Of a stretch of 64,000 bases of DNA, positions 9,764 through 19,827 are shown piece after piece; positions within the stretch are counted from its first letter, which is position 1, and every line of letters begins with the position of its first letter. The notes beneath the pieces were generated by a model, which made no database searches, was not told the origin of the DNA, and worked only from the letters and a program-made list of their open reading frames with translations. The translations under genes were made by a program, and so were the position numbers. Source of the stretch: Paraglaciecola chathamensis S18K6 (GTDB lineage: Bacteria > Pseudomonadota > Gammaproteobacteria > Enterobacterales > Alteromonadaceae); contig BAEM01000002.1 in the NCBI GenBank assembly GCA_000314955.1, forward strand, positions 1 through 64,000, given 5' to 3'.

Positions 9764-9982
9764 ATGAAATTTTTACTAGGATTGATGTTTTCACTAACAT
9801 TGTTCGCTGCGGTTGCTGAAGAAGACGTTGCTGATGCAGCACTTATTGCCGAGTTAAAGCAGTATTGTAATGATATTGCTGAAGAAGACGGAACTGATGG
9901 TCAAGACCTGAATACGTTTTTACTTGAGTGCGTAAACAACGAGCTAACCAACGAAGGTTATCAAAAAGTAGAAAAAATCTAA
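9764..9982 (+). CDS. Small acidic secreted protein
   Basis: This 72-residue protein has a short signal peptide (MKFLLGLMFSLTLFAAVA) and an acidic mature part with two cysteines (QYCNDIAEEDG and LLECVNNEL) that could form a disulfide in the periplasm. The ATG at 9764 has a clear GAGGAA site; an upstream in-frame start would only add a non-signal extension. It has its own promoter-like sequence and a strong terminator, so it is monocistronic. I do not recognise the family. Confidence 0.65.
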   Translation: MKFLLGLMFSLTLFAAVAEEDVADAALIAELKQYCNDIAEEDGTDGQDLNTFLLECVNNELTNEGYQKVEKI

Positions 9983-10005
9983 GCCAGTTCTTGGCATAAA
10001 ACGCT

Positions 10006-10033
10006 AAGCCACGCCAATGTGCGTGGCTTTTTT
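10006..10033 (+). terminator. Rho-independent terminator of the small secreted protein gene
   Basis: Perfect 9-bp stem AAGCCACGC/GCGTGGCTT with 6-base loop and a following run of T. Confidence 0.9.
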
Positions 10034-10058
10034 AATTATATCCACCTTTTTGGGTCGA

Positions 10059-11126
10059 CTAAGACTTCGCTAAACGACTCAGCATATGCAAAAACGCCAC
10101 AACAGAAGACACAGGCGCCGACTCTTGCATGGTGTGATACCCCGATGAAGGAACTTGCAGCGTGGTGCCATCTACCAAGCCATTTGAGGCTGAGATAATT
10201 CGCCCTAATTCTGTCGCTCCCAGTGAATGGGGAGCATCACCGTTAGCTATTAGCTTGGCATTTATCGCTTCAACATAGGTATCTTTAAATTGGTAGCTCA
10301 GGCCAAGGGCTTGACACTCAGCCACTAAACGCTCGGTTAGGCGAGGGTTAAATACAGCGTTGGCGTCTTTATGCCGTAAAATGAGGTTATTTTGGGCTGC
10401 GCTTGGTAGGTCTGGGTAGGGGCTTGTATCTACCACGATCAACTGATTGGTAGAGCCACCGAAGCGCCTAAACCATTCCAACAAATAGCGCCAACTCTTG
10501 CCAGCTTCTTCTTGGGCGGTGAAAAACGCAGTACCTTGAAAACCTTCTTCAAATAGATGGACTAACGCGGCGGTGGTTAAGATATTATCAAGTTGGCCAA
10601 CTAATGCGTGCTCGGTGATATTTAGCTTATCGGTGAATGCCACCGGTGTACCTGCTACCACATGTTCTAAGCCGTCAACCTCGAAAATTAAATTGTTTCT
10701 GTTTTCGCAAATATAGGCGCCTTTTATTTCGCCTCGTCCTCGATACGCACCAGACCAAGGCTCATAGGCGTATACTGATTCACCGTCGAAGCGATCAACG
10801 ATTTTGCGCATTAAGCTTTCACTGACTGAGTTGCCCAATAAATCTGAGCGCGCACCCGCGACAAAAGCGGCATATTGAAATTCGTTTGGCCCCGTACAGA
10901 CCAAACCGTGTCGGTCTATGTGAGCAGAAAACATTAGGCTGTCAGGTTCACTCCCTTGGGCGACCAATAAGCCTTCATACCAAGTGACTCTTGCTCCGCG
11001 CTCTTCTAGTTCACGTTGCAGCACACGAAAAAATGAATGTTCAGCACCAACAACGCTTGGACTGCGCATTAGGCTGCTAAGCAACTCTATAAAACTGGAT
11101 GGCAAATCGGCATGAGAATGGGGCAT
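10059..11126 (-). CDS. Zinc peptidase of the M20/M42 type
   Basis: This 355-residue protein carries the ligand set of clan MH co-catalytic zinc peptidases: SAHIDRHG (His, Asp), GQLDNI (bridging Asp), TAQEEAG (catalytic and metal Glu), VVDTSPYP (Asp) and SSGYHTMQE (final His). The order and spacing resemble M42 aminopeptidases. It has no signal peptide, so it is cytosolic. I start at the ATG at 11126; a TTG at 11162 would add twelve unlikely residues. It lies 83 bases after prkB on the same strand and may be cotranscribed. The substrate is unknown. Confidence 0.75.
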   Translation of the reverse strand: MPHSHADLPSSFIELLSSLMRSPSVVGAEHSFFRVLQRELEERGARVTWYEGLLVAQGSEPDSLMFSAHIDRHGLVCTGPNEFQYAAFVAGARSDLLGNSVSESLMRKIVDRFDGESVYAYEPWSGAYRGRGEIKGAYICENRNNLIFEVDGLEHVVAGTPVAFTDKLNITEHALVGQLDNILTTAALVHLFEEGFQGTAFFTAQEEAGKSWRYLLEWFRRFGGSTNQLIVVDTSPYPDLPSAAQNNLILRHKDANAVFNPRLTERLVAECQALGLSYQFKDTYVEAINAKLIANGDAPHSLGATELGRIISASNGLVDGTTLQVPSSGYHTMQESAPVSSVVAFLHMLSRLAKS

Positions 11127-11209
11127 GGCATAATACCTAAATTTATTTGGCCCGTTGGGCAACTTAAATGATTAAGGCAGGGTTATACCATGTTGTTTGT
11201 TAATTGAAA

Positions 11210-12112
11210 TTATTTATCTGAGACCCAGTCCATTTGAAACCCAGCACGGCGCTTTTTATCAAGAATCTCTTCTAACAAAGGCGTAAGAATAAGTTCCATT
11301 GCTAATCCCATTTTGCCGCCAGGCACCACCAAGGTATTGATGCGAGACATAAATGCGCCGTCGATCATTTGTAGCAGGTACGGGTAATTAACCGTTTTCA
11401 TTTCACGGCGAAAACGCACCACAACAAAGCTTTCGTCTTGGCTGGGGATTTCCCTCGCGCTAAATGGATTTGAGGTATCTACTGTGGGAACACGCTGAAA
11501 ATTGACGTGGGTACGAGAAAATTGCGGTGTAATGTACTGAAAGTAATCATCTAGACTACGCACAATGCTGCTCATAACGGCTTCGCGTGAATGTCCACGC
11601 TCTGCGGTATCACGGACTATTTTCTGGATCCACTCTAAGTTTACAATGGGCACCATGCCTACGAGTAGGTCTACATGGGTAGCAACATCGGCTTCTTCGG
11701 TTACCACGCCGCCGTGTAGCCCTTCATAAAAAAGCACATCTGTATTGGTTGGCAATTCTTGCCAAGGCGTGAAGGTACCTGGCATTTGATTAAAAGGAAC
11801 CGCTTCATCGAAAGAGTGCAGATAGTGGCGATGTTTACCACGGCCTGTTTCTGCGTATTCACTGAACAGCTGTTCTAACATCACAAAGTCGTTGGCTTTT
11901 GGCCCGAAATAACTGATATGCCGCCCTTGTTCTTGGGCTTTACGGATTTCTACTTCCATCTCTGGGCGGGTAAAACGGTGAAAACTATCGCCTGCGACTA
12001 CCGCGGCATTAACCGACAAATTGCGAAAAATATGACGGATCGCATTTGTGGTTGATGTAGTGCCGGCCCCAGAAGAACCAGTGATTGCAATAATCGGGTG
12101 TTTTACTGACAT
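11210..12112 (-). CDS. prkB: Phosphoribulokinase-like protein PrkB
   Basis: This is a 300-residue P-loop kinase close to E. coli PrkB (289 aa). It has ITGSSGAGTTST near the N-terminus, then GDSFHRFTRPEME, GRHISYFGPKANDF, FYEGLHGGVV and NTLVVPGGKMGLAMEL. The start is taken at MSVKHPI (12112), matching the family; an upstream in-frame start would add 20 residues. There is no RuBisCO nearby, so a Calvin cycle role is unlikely; the physiological substrate of PrkB in heterotrophs is not settled. It is followed by the peptidase gene and divergent from ompR. Confidence 0.93.
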   Translation of the reverse strand: MSVKHPIIAITGSSGAGTTSTTNAIRHIFRNLSVNAAVVAGDSFHRFTRPEMEVEIRKAQEQGRHISYFGPKANDFVMLEQLFSEYAETGRGKHRHYLHSFDEAVPFNQMPGTFTPWQELPTNTDVLFYEGLHGGVVTEEADVATHVDLLVGMVPIVNLEWIQKIVRDTAERGHSREAVMSSIVRSLDDYFQYITPQFSRTHVNFQRVPTVDTSNPFSAREIPSQDESFVVVRFRREMKTVNYPYLLQMIDGAFMSRINTLVVPGGKMGLAMELILTPLLEEILDKKRRAGFQMDWVSDK

Positions 12113-12492
12113 GTAAGTTTCTTGATGGAAAAATTGAATACCATTTAAATGCAAGGCGCTGCTTTGGGTCAAGTGCTATTCGTATTTAGTTGGGTCGCCA
12201 AGTGAAAAGCTAAGCCGGCTAATGCGCCAACAATAGCCTTGTTAGAGGCGGCAGGGCAGGTTTACATGATAGTGGGTACCTGACATAGATTGTTTTGCTT
12301 GGACATGCAGTCGAAATCGACTAACGGTTTGTATTTGGGCTTCAAATGTAACAACTCATCTTCTGCAGCTTTGATGTGGCGTGTCCTAGGGACAAACTTT
12401 GTAACAAACCAAAGAAGGCTAAACACAGAGGATGCTTTGGAATTTCAGCGGTTTACCTTATAGTGGCGTTACTGTGATAAAGGGATCCGATA
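12113..12492. other. Divergent prkB/ompR intergenic region
   Basis: Apart from the ompR promoter listed separately, this stretch holds a short palindrome ACAAACTTTGT near 12392 and mixed-composition sequence. I see no ORF or RNA gene in it. Confidence 0.4.
12437..12464 (+). promoter_or_regulatory. Probable sigma-70 promoter of ompR-envZ
   Basis: TTGGAA (12437-12442), a 16-base spacer and TATAGT (12459-12464) lie about 28 bases before the ompR ATG. Confidence 0.5.
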
Positions 12493-13215
12493 ATGGGACA
12501 AGAAACCACAAAAATTTTAGTCGTAGATGATGATATGCGTTTACGTAGCTTGCTTGAGCGTTATTTGGTCGAGCAAGGTTATCAAGTACGTGCTGCTGCG
12601 AATGCAGAACAAATGGATCGCATGCTTGAGCGTGAAAACTTCCATTTAATGGTACTTGATTTGATGCTACCAGGAGAAGACGGCTTGTCTATTTGTCGTC
12701 GCCTGCGTCAGAAAGAGAATGAAATCCCCATCGTGATGCTAACCGCTAAAGGCGACGAAGTTGACCGTATCATTGGCCTTGAAATGGGCGCTGATGATTA
12801 TTTACCTAAGCCGTTTAACCCAAGAGAGTTATTGGCGCGAGTAAAAGCGGTATTGCGACGCAAGGTTGTTGAAGCGCCGGGAGCACCGTCGCATGCAGAA
12901 CAAATAGTTGAGTTTGGCAAGTTTAAGTTGAATTTGGGCACCCGGGAAATGTCTAGCGAAGGTACGCCAATGACACTAACCAGTGGTGAGTTCGCCGTGC
13001 TTAAATCGCTGGTAACGCATCCGCGTGAGCCGCTTTCACGGGACAAGTTGATGAACTTAGCACGTGGCCGTGACTACAGTGCGCTTGAACGTAGTATCGA
13101 TGTGCAAGTATCACGTTTGCGCCGTATGCTAGAAGAAGACCCGGCAAATCCGCGATACATTCAAACGGTGTGGGGCTTGGGTTATGTGTTCGTACCTGAT
13201 GGTGGCGGAGCCTAG
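12493..13215 (+). CDS. ompR: Osmolarity response regulator OmpR
   Basis: This 240-residue regulator closely resembles E. coli OmpR. The receiver has VDDDMRLRSLLERYL, phospho-Asp in MVLDLMLPGEDGLS, MLTAKGDEVDRI and the Lys of LPKPFNPREL. The winged-helix DNA-binding half includes LTSGEFAVLKSLV, ERSIDVQVSRLRRMLEEDP and the C-terminal QTVWGLGYVFVPDG. It is followed 18 bases later by envZ. In the family it activates or represses porin genes from phosphorylation by EnvZ; an OmpA-family gene is in this window, but there is no sequence proof that it is a target. Confidence 0.96.
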   Translation: MGQETTKILVVDDDMRLRSLLERYLVEQGYQVRAAANAEQMDRMLERENFHLMVLDLMLPGEDGLSICRRLRQKENEIPIVMLTAKGDEVDRIIGLEMGADDYLPKPFNPRELLARVKAVLRRKVVEAPGAPSHAEQIVEFGKFKLNLGTREMSSEGTPMTLTSGEFAVLKSLVTHPREPLSRDKLMNLARGRDYSALERSIDVQVSRLRRMLEEDPANPRYIQTVWGLGYVFVPDGGGA

Positions 13216-13233
13216 TTAACCCTAGCGTATTTA

Positions 13234-14538
13234 TTGAACGTGAGATTCCTTCCTAAAAGTGCGTTTGGACAAACGGTACTGCTGATTGGCATGTTGTTAC
13301 TGATCAATCAAGTGGTATCGTATTTGTCAGTGACCTATTATTTTATTCGCCCCAGTTACCAGCAAATCAATAACTTGTTGGCCACGCAAATCAATTTAGT
13401 GTTTATTGAAGAGATTGATCACAAAGATCCTGAGCTGCATAAACGCTTTTTTGCCGCAACTGGTATGCGATTACTAAGCAATGAGCAAGCACAAGCAGAA
13501 GGCGTCGAACAAGCGATTTACTACCCATATTTGTCTCGTCAAATGAGCTTAAAACTGGGGGGAGAATCAGAAGTACGCATCACTCAAGGTAATCCTTATT
13601 TAGTCTGGGTTAAACCGCCTCAAGACCCCAGTGTATGGGTGACCATTCCCATGTTAAGCCATGGCGAATCTGATATTTCCCCGTTAACCATCTATTTGCT
13701 AGTGATTGGTATTTTAAGTGTGGCAGGTGGTTGGATATTCGTGCGCAGATTAAATAAACCACTACAAGCGTTGCAGCACGCTGCGATTGACGTTGGCCGC
13801 GGAAATATTCCGCCTCCGTTAGAAGCCCAAGGTTCAACAGAGCTTATGGCAGTGACACAAGCATTTAACCAGATGGCCAAAGGCATCAAACAACTGGAAG
13901 ATGACAGAGCGCTGTTAACCGCAGGTATATCTCACGATTTACGTACGCCATTAACGCGTATTCGCTTGGCGACTGAAATGCTACCTGAAGCACAGGATTG
14001 GTTGAAAGAAGGCATAGTGAACGATATTGAAGATATGAATGAGATTATCGATCAGTTCATTAACTATGTGCGCCAAGATCAGCAAGAAAGTATGGTCAGT
14101 GTGGATGTGAATGAGCTTATCCGCGATGCAGTGCAAGTACGTAACATTGAAGAACACCATAATATTCACCTGCACCTAAAGCCTATTCCAACAGCGTGCA
14201 TGCGCCGAGTAGCGCTAAAACGGGTACTGGATAATCTGATTGAAAATGCTTTTCGCTATGGTAGCGAAGATATCGAAATTCATTCCGGTTATGACAAGGC
14301 GCGTAACTTACTGTTTTTCTCGATCCGTGACTTTGGTCCTGGCATCCCCGATACGCAAATTGAAGGCTTATTTAAACCCTTCACCCAAGGCGACAAAGCT
14401 CGGGGTAGTTTGGGATCTGGCTTAGGGTTGGCGATCATTAAGCGGATTGTCGATATGCACAGTGGCGAAGTGACATTAAAAAACCACCCTGAAGGTGGTT
14501 TGATAGCGAGTATCTTTATTCCTCATACTTGCCCTTAA
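13234..14538 (+). CDS. envZ: Osmosensor histidine kinase EnvZ
   Basis: EnvZ is the inner-membrane kinase/phosphatase for OmpR. Order: TM1 about 14-32, periplasmic domain to about 150, TM2 about 152-171, HAMP ([10 protein letters not shown]...PPPLE), HisKA with His234 in [19 protein letters not shown], and HATPase with [18 protein letters not shown] and [11 protein letters not shown]. The match to E. coli EnvZ extends to the GNIPPPL linker. Start is non-ATG: TTG at 13234 or GTG at 13240, both with weak ribosome sites, suggesting low expression coupled to ompR. It ends 23 bases from the convergent hslO. Confidence 0.95.
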   Translation: MNVRFLPKSAFGQTVLLIGMLLLINQVVSYLSVTYYFIRPSYQQINNLLATQINLVFIEEIDHKDPELHKRFFAATGMRLLSNEQAQAEGVEQAIYYPYLSRQMSLKLGGESEVRITQGNPYLVWVKPPQDPSVWVTIPMLSHGESDISPLTIYLLVIGILSVAGGWIFVRRLNKPLQALQHAAIDVGRGNIPPPLEAQGSTELMAVTQAFNQMAKGIKQLEDDRALLTAGISHDLRTPLTRIRLATEMLPEAQDWLKEGIVNDIEDMNEIIDQFINYVRQDQQESMVSVDVNELIRDAVQVRNIEEHHNIHLHLKPIPTACMRRVALKRVLDNLIENAFRYGSEDIEIHSGYDKARNLLFFSIRDFGPGIPDTQIEGLFKPFTQGDKARGSLGSGLGLAIIKRIVDMHSGEVTLKNHPEGGLIASIFIPHTCP

Positions 14539-14561
14539 CGCATAAGAGCAAGTAGGAAATA

Positions 14562-15455
14562 CTACTGGTCGCTTTGTGTGTCCATGGCGAAAGTGCCTGC
14601 ATGGATCGCATGCACATCGATTTCATCAAAGCGGTATTCTGTATGACAGTACTGACAGTTCATTTTAATTGCCCCTTCCGTGGCAACGATATTCAATAGC
14701 TCGCTCTTCTCCACCGCTGCCAATGCATTTGCACTGCGTTCTCGGCTACAACTGCACTTAAATATAATCTCTGCAGGGGCATACACTTCAACATCTTCTT
14801 GATGGTATAGGCGATACAAAATATCTTCTGCAGGCAAGGTGAATAGCTCTTCGTCTTTAATCGTTTCGGTCAATTTAGACAAATGGTCAAAACCAGTATC
14901 TTCTGTGATGGTGGCTTGGCTGCTGGTGGGCAAAATCTGCAAAAACATGCCGCAGGCTTTGGCGCTGGTGTCGGTTTGCTGAGTACGCAGGATCACCTTG
15001 GTGGCTAATTGCTCTGATTGTTGAAAATAACCTTCGATACATTCAGCCAATGTAGGTTTGTCTAGCGCAACCATACCTTGATAACGCTCCCCATCTGTAG
15101 GGGTGATGGTAATAACCAACACACCTTTTTGAAACAGCTGGCTAAAATCAGTGGGAAGTTCTGACAATGACTCGTCCCAGCGAGCAACACCGCGTAACTT
15201 TTGATCATGCGTACCATTGATAACTGCATAGTTAACAGGCCCATCACTTTGCAACTGCAGCGCAATATCCCCTTCGAATTTTAATGTCGCCGTTAACAGT
15301 GATGTTGCGGCCATCAATTCGCCGAGCAGTTTTTGGATAACGGGCGGGTAAGCATAAGAATCTAAAATGGATTGGTAGCTATTTTCGAGTCGAACGAGTT
15401 CGCCTCGTACATGGGCTTGATTAAACAAATAACGGTGAAGTTGGTCAAATGACAT
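14562..15455 (-). CDS. hslO: Redox-regulated chaperonin Hsp33
   Basis: Hsp33 is a cytosolic holdase activated by oxidative unfolding. The 297-residue protein has the N-terminal dimer/substrate domain (LHRYLFNQAHVRGELVRL) and the C-terminal redox zinc switch, with CSC in FKCSCSRER and CQYC in NCQYCHTEY, the conserved CxC-x(n)-CxxC. All four cysteines are present. It follows hslR by 32 bases, the same hslR-hslO order as in E. coli, so the two heat-shock proteins are likely cotranscribed. Confidence 0.96.
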   Translation of the reverse strand: MSFDQLHRYLFNQAHVRGELVRLENSYQSILDSYAYPPVIQKLLGELMAATSLLTATLKFEGDIALQLQSDGPVNYAVINGTHDQKLRGVARWDESLSELPTDFSQLFQKGVLVITITPTDGERYQGMVALDKPTLAECIEGYFQQSEQLATKVILRTQQTDTSAKACGMFLQILPTSSQATITEDTGFDHLSKLTETIKDEELFTLPAEDILYRLYHQEDVEVYAPAEIIFKCSCSRERSANALAAVEKSELLNIVATEGAIKMNCQYCHTEYRFDEIDVHAIHAGTFAMDTQSDQ

Positions 15456-15487
15456 AGTAATTTCTCAATGGATCAGCGACGCGCTGA

Positions 15488-15904
15488 TTACTGGTGTTTA
15501 AGTTGGATAATTTGTCTACGTTGCTTTTTGTCTGGGCGCTGATCAGGTTTTGGGCTATGAAAGGCACTTAACTTACGCATTTCGCTGTTTTTTTCGCGCT
15601 GCGCTAAGCTTTCTGGCGTTTCTTCAAACATCAGCTGCGCTAAAGGGGCTGAACGTCGATGTTGCGCTAATTCTAACACGATGATCTCTTTTACATCGTA
15701 TCCTTGAGGAACTTTTATCGTAACGCCGAGCTCTACCGTTTTACTCGGTTTGCAGCGTTGCCCGTTGTAACTGATTTTGCCAGACATAACTGCGTCTCTG
15801 GCTAGCGCACGAGTTTTAAAAAAACGCGCAGCCCATAGCCATTTATCTAAGCGAACGCTTTGTTCTGTAAGCGTATTTTTATTGTCTTGTACTTTGTTTG
15901 GCAT
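15488..15904 (-). CDS. hslR: Ribosome-associated heat shock protein Hsp15
   Basis: Hsp15 is a 138-residue S4-domain protein that binds stalled 50S subunits carrying nascent peptidyl-tRNA. The S4 RNA-binding motif is clear: VRLDKWLWAARFFKTRALARDAVMSG (about 17-42), then KISYNGQRCKPSK. The C-terminal tail is strongly basic (KPDQRPDKKQRRQIIQLKHQ region), as usual in the family. It is first in an hslR-hslO pair and divergent from an SDR gene. Confidence 0.93.
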   Translation of the reverse strand: MPNKVQDNKNTLTEQSVRLDKWLWAARFFKTRALARDAVMSGKISYNGQRCKPSKTVELGVTIKVPQGYDVKEIIVLELAQHRRSAPLAQLMFEETPESLAQREKNSEMRKLSAFHSPKPDQRPDKKQRRQIIQLKHQ

Positions 15905-16052
15905 AAAGAATGGCCGATATGTAATATTTTCGTAACGAATGCTTAATAGAGTTGTGACCCCGTTGTCGACTCGCTATCATTGCAAAAAAATAAATAATAA
16001 TAATGACTAGATGTATGTTACTCCCACAGCCCTTAAAAGGAAAATCTAACCC

Positions 16053-16748
16053 ATGAAAACGGTGCTGGTCACAGGTGCTAATCGTGGATTAGGTCTAGGG
16101 TTTTGCCAACAGTACTTTGCGCAAGGTGATTTAGTGATTGCCGTTTGCCGTCCAAATGCTTGTCAGAAGGCGTTGTTAGCCCTTAAAGCGTTAGACGACA
16201 AGAGAATAAGGATTTTATGTGCAGATCTGCATTCGCAAGCGTCAATTTCACAATTAGCTGCTAATGTGTCGGGAAGTTACACACTAGACGTGCTAATTAG
16301 CAACGCTGGTGTTAGCGCTAATGAACCTTTTGGCCAATGGACGCAAGATGCATTTGTTGATAATTTTATGGTTAACAGTATTGCGCCTAGCTTGCTGTGT
16401 CAGGCATTAATTGACTCATTAGCTTCGAGAGCGAAAGTGATTCAATTGTCGTCAGGTGTTGCGTCGATTAGTCATTCAAATCAGTTTACTCAAGCTCCCC
16501 TTGACGCTTATGCCATGAGTAAGGCGGCGCTAAATATGTTTACTCGGCGTTTGGCATTGCAGTTAAACGATACAGAGAAAGTCATTTGTGCCATTAGTCC
16601 TGGATGGGTGCAAACAGACATGGGTGGACAAGACGCAACGAGTACAGTACAAGAGGCTGTAGGACAAATTATTGGTCTTATCAGTAGCTTAAATAAAGCA
16701 GATAATGGCACGTTTATGGATGAAAAAGGCACGCAACTTCCTTGGTAA
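16053..16748 (+). CDS. Short-chain dehydrogenase/reductase
   Basis: This 231-residue classical SDR has the Rossmann cofactor motif TGANRGLGLG (7-16), the NAG motif (SNAGVSAN), a catalytic serine (LSSGVAS) and the YAMSK catalytic Tyr/Lys pair, so it should be an active NAD(P)-dependent oxidoreductase. The C-terminal region ISPGWVQTDMGG is typical. AAGGAA precedes the ATG. It lies between hslR and gspC; the 9-base gap to gspC could allow some read-through into the secretion operon, but functional linkage is not evident. Substrate unknown. Confidence 0.85.
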   Translation: MKTVLVTGANRGLGLGFCQQYFAQGDLVIAVCRPNACQKALLALKALDDKRIRILCADLHSQASISQLAANVSGSYTLDVLISNAGVSANEPFGQWTQDAFVDNFMVNSIAPSLLCQALIDSLASRAKVIQLSSGVASISHSNQFTQAPLDAYAMSKAALNMFTRRLALQLNDTEKVICAISPGWVQTDMGGQDATSTVQEAVGQIIGLISSLNKADNGTFMDEKGTQLPW

Positions 16749-16757
16749 ATAATTGGA

Positions 16758-17747
16758 ATGATAGGCGTTTTGAGTACGCATCACCTTTTTCTAGTATGGT
16801 TCAACCGCGAGACAAGAATTATCACTAATTATAATTTCAATCACTTTTGGTTATTGCTACTTAAATATCAAGGGCAGATTAATCGCCTTGTTGTCGCTTT
16901 ACTGGTGATATTTTTGCTGGCTTATTTAGCCGAGTTAACGTGGCGTATATGGCCTCAGGGGGAATTAGCACACAGCACATTGCCTTCAACGAGCGTCACA
17001 CCTATCGCATCAGGCGGTAACAGCAACCTTGATTTGCTACCGGTAAAGCGACTGAATTTATTCGGTGATTTTCAAGCAGCCCCAGTGACAGAGCAAACGG
17101 TTACTGATGCGCCTGAAACCAAACTGAATCTGACGTTAACGGGCGTAGTGGCTAGTTCTGTAGAAGCCGAAGGGGCAGCGATTATTGAAAACCGCGGAAG
17201 CCAAGAAACCTATGGTTTAGGGGATAAAATAATTGGTACCAATGCGACCCTACGCGAAGTATTCCGAGACCGAGTGATTATTCGTAACGGCGTGATCAAC
17301 GAAACACTGATGCTAGATGGCATTGATTTTGATGAAGCAAATAAAAAACGAGCTCGCGCTCCTCGTCGCCCAGCCCCTGAAATGGCTCCCAGTCCTAGCC
17401 AAAATGACGTGATTACCTTGTCTGACGATGTGATAGATGCCACCCGTATGCTTCAGCAGCAGCCTGCTAATTTTACTGATTTTATCTCGGTTGCGCCTCA
17501 CAGCGCGAATGGCGAACTACAAGGTTATCGCGTAAGCCCTGGCAAAAAGCCTGAACTTTTCAAGGCGGCAGGCTTACAAAGCGGTGACGTGATAACAGAT
17601 ATTAATGGTTTAAATTTAACCGACCCTCAGCAAGCAGTTGAGGCGATGGGCGAGTTGCGCGCAGCGCAATCATTACAAATTACGGTCAGCCGAGACGACG
17701 AGCTGCTGACCTTGTTTTTAGATTTACCCGATGCGGAACAGGAATAA
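16758..17747 (+). CDS. gspC: Type II secretion protein GspC
   Basis: GspC is the bitopic inner-membrane protein of the T2SS that links the assembly platform to the GspD secretin. The 329 residues show a cytoplasmic N-terminus, TM about 42-62 (LVVALLVIFLLAYLAELTW), a periplasmic homology region (VKRLNLFGDF, LNLTLTGVVAS, ETYGLGDKI) and a C-terminal PDZ domain (YRVSPGKKPELFKAAGLQSGDVITDING). The ATG at 16758 gives an N-terminus somewhat longer than usual, and a TTG start further in is possible. First gene of the gspC-N operon, five bases before gspD. Confidence 0.92.
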   Translation: MIGVLSTHHLFLVWFNRETRIITNYNFNHFWLLLLKYQGQINRLVVALLVIFLLAYLAELTWRIWPQGELAHSTLPSTSVTPIASGGNSNLDLLPVKRLNLFGDFQAAPVTEQTVTDAPETKLNLTLTGVVASSVEAEGAAIIENRGSQETYGLGDKIIGTNATLREVFRDRVIIRNGVINETLMLDGIDFDEANKKRARAPRRPAPEMAPSPSQNDVITLSDDVIDATRMLQQQPANFTDFISVAPHSANGELQGYRVSPGKKPELFKAAGLQSGDVITDINGLNLTDPQQAVEAMGELRAAQSLQITVSRDDELLTLFLDLPDAEQE

Positions 17748-17752
17748 CTAGC

Positions 17753-19825
17753 ATGAATTTTATCCAGCGAACAAGCCGTAATATTTTACCCAGCTTGTGC
17801 CTTATTATTGGAGCCGCATTTTTCTCTGCGTCAACCTATGTAGCAGCAAATGAATATTCCCCGAACTTTAAAAACACTGATATCGGTGAATTTATTAATA
17901 TAGTGGGCAAGAATTTAAAGAGAACCATCATAGTGGACCCCAACGTGCGGGGTAAAATTTCTGTGCGTAGTTACGACTTATTAAATGAAGAGCAATACTA
18001 CCAATTCTTCTTAAATGTGTTGCAAGTATACGGTTATGCTGTGGTTGAAATGCCGACCGGTATCGTCAAGGTAGTGCGTTCAAAAGACGCTAAGACCTCT
18101 AACTTACCCGTCGTAGAAGGAACCCCTTTTGACGGCGATGAGATGATCACTCGGGTGATGCCTGTCTATAACGTGCCTGTGCGTGAACTTGCTCCTATTC
18201 TAAGACAATTAAACGATCAAGCTGGTGGTGGAAACGTGGTGAGCCACGACGCATCAAATGTAATGATGCTGACAGGCCGCGCGGCTGTGGTAAACCGTTT
18301 AGTCGAAATCATTGAGCGCGTTGACAAAGCGGGTGATGAAGAAGTTGATATCGTTAAGTTAAAATTTGCCTCGGCATCAGAGCTAGTGCGCATTATTGAT
18401 AGCATCAACAAGTCCACAGGAAAAACGAACGCCAGTGGCAAAGATGCACCGCGGGTTGTGGCTGATGATAGAACGAACAGTATTATGGTCAGTGGTGATA
18501 TTAAAGCGCGCCAACGTATCGTTAATTTAATTGAACGCATGGACCAAGAGTTAGAAACCAACGGTAATACGCGGGTTATTTTTCTTAAATACTCAAAAGC
18601 AGAAGAACTAGTCAAAGTTTTACAAGGGGTAAGTGCCAGTATTCAAGCTGAAGAGCAAGGCGCTGCTAAATCATCTAGCAATTCTAATCGTGGTGATATC
18701 AGTATCGAGGCGCACGAGGACTCTAACGCATTGGTAATTACTGCACAGCCAGATATGATGCGCTCATTAGAGGATGTGATCCGTCAATTAGATATTCGTC
18801 GTGCGCAGGTTCAGGTTGAAGCGATTATTGTTGAAGTGTTTGAAGGTGACGGCACTACAGTCGGTGTGCAGTGGGCCAGTGAAGATTATGGCGCGCAGCA
18901 ATTCAGCAATGGTAATGTGGTCGGTATAGGCTCGCTAGCGGTAGCTGCAGAGCAAGCATCTGACACAACCACAACCACAGTCGGCTTTGATGATGATGGC
19001 AACCCCTATTCGTTTGATGAGACCACAGAGGGGGATTACACCGCGCTTGCGTCATTGCTAGGCGGCGTTAATGGTTTCTTGGTCGGCGCGGTTAAAGACG
19101 GCTGGGGCGCAGTACTGCAAGCGGTGAGTACAGATACCAACTCGAATGTTCTATCAACACCTCATTTAACAACACTTGATAACGAAGAAGCGTTTTTCAT
19201 CGTGGGTCAAGAAGTGCCGATTATTACAGGCTCAACAACTGGTTCAAATAATACCAACCCGTTCCAATCGGTTGAACGCCAAGAGATTGGTATAAAACTT
19301 AAAGTCACGCCTCAAATCAACGAAGGCAACGCGGTGCAACTGCTGATAGAGCAAGAAGTATCAAGTATTAGCGGTGCAACTTCGGTAGATATTTTAATCA
19401 ACAAACGTGAGATTAAAACCAACGTTATCGTCGACGATGGTGGCACAATTGTATTGGGCGGTTTAATCGATGATGACGTACAAGAGAGTGTGTCTAAGGT
19501 ACCAATTTTGGGCGATATTCCGTTTATTGGTAATCTGTTTAAATCTACCACGACCAGTAAATCTAAGCGTAACCTGATGGTATTTATTCGCCCTACTATT
19601 ATTCGCGATGGAGTAACTGCGAATGATATAAGCCGTAAAAAGTATAACTACATTCGTGCTGAGCAACTTAAACGTCAGTCCGAAGGGATCCCATTAATGC
19701 CGTTCTCTGAAAATCCAGCGTTACCAGAGTGGGATGATGGGCTAGCATTGCCGCCTTCATATGGCGAATACATGGAAAAAAGAGCCGAAGCTGAAAAGGC
19801 CGCTGAGAAAGAGGGTGATGAGTAG
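17753..19825 (+). CDS. gspD: Type II secretion secretin GspD
   Basis: This 690-residue outer-membrane secretin forms the exit channel of the T2SS. Signal peptide to about 32, then N0 ([20 protein letters not shown]) and N1-N3 repeats ([55 protein letters not shown]). The secretin domain follows, with [11 protein letters not shown] and the signature [29 protein letters not shown] short acidic tail may include the pilotin-binding region. No pilotin (gspS) or gspAB genes are in the window. It lies between gspC and gspE with gaps of 5 and 2 bases. Confidence 0.97.
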   Translation: MNFIQRTSRNILPSLCLIIGAAFFSASTYVAANEYSPNFKNTDIGEFINIVGKNLKRTIIVDPNVRGKISVRSYDLLNEEQYYQFFLNVLQVYGYAVVEMPTGIVKVVRSKDAKTSNLPVVEGTPFDGDEMITRVMPVYNVPVRELAPILRQLNDQAGGGNVVSHDASNVMMLTGRAAVVNRLVEIIERVDKAGDEEVDIVKLKFASASELVRIIDSINKSTGKTNASGKDAPRVVADDRTNSIMVSGDIKARQRIVNLIERMDQELETNGNTRVIFLKYSKAEELVKVLQGVSASIQAEEQGAAKSSSNSNRGDISIEAHEDSNALVITAQPDMMRSLEDVIRQLDIRRAQVQVEAIIVEVFEGDGTTVGVQWASEDYGAQQFSNGNVVGIGSLAVAAEQASDTTTTTVGFDDDGNPYSFDETTEGDYTALASLLGGVNGFLVGAVKDGWGAVLQAVSTDTNSNVLSTPHLTTLDNEEAFFIVGQEVPIITGSTTGSNNTNPFQSVERQEIGIKLKVTPQINEGNAVQLLIEQEVSSISGATSVDILINKREIKTNVIVDDGGTIVLGGLIDDDVQESVSKVPILGDIPFIGNLFKSTTTSKSKRNLMVFIRPTIIRDGVTANDISRKKYNYIRAEQLKRQSEGIPLMPFSENPALPEWDDGLALPPSYGEYMEKRAEAEKAAEKEGDE

Positions 19826-19827
19826 CA

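Noticed and set aside
11210-12112. PrkB as evidence of carbon fixation
   Set aside because: PrkB-type proteins are common in heterotrophic gammaproteobacteria and no RuBisCO gene is present.
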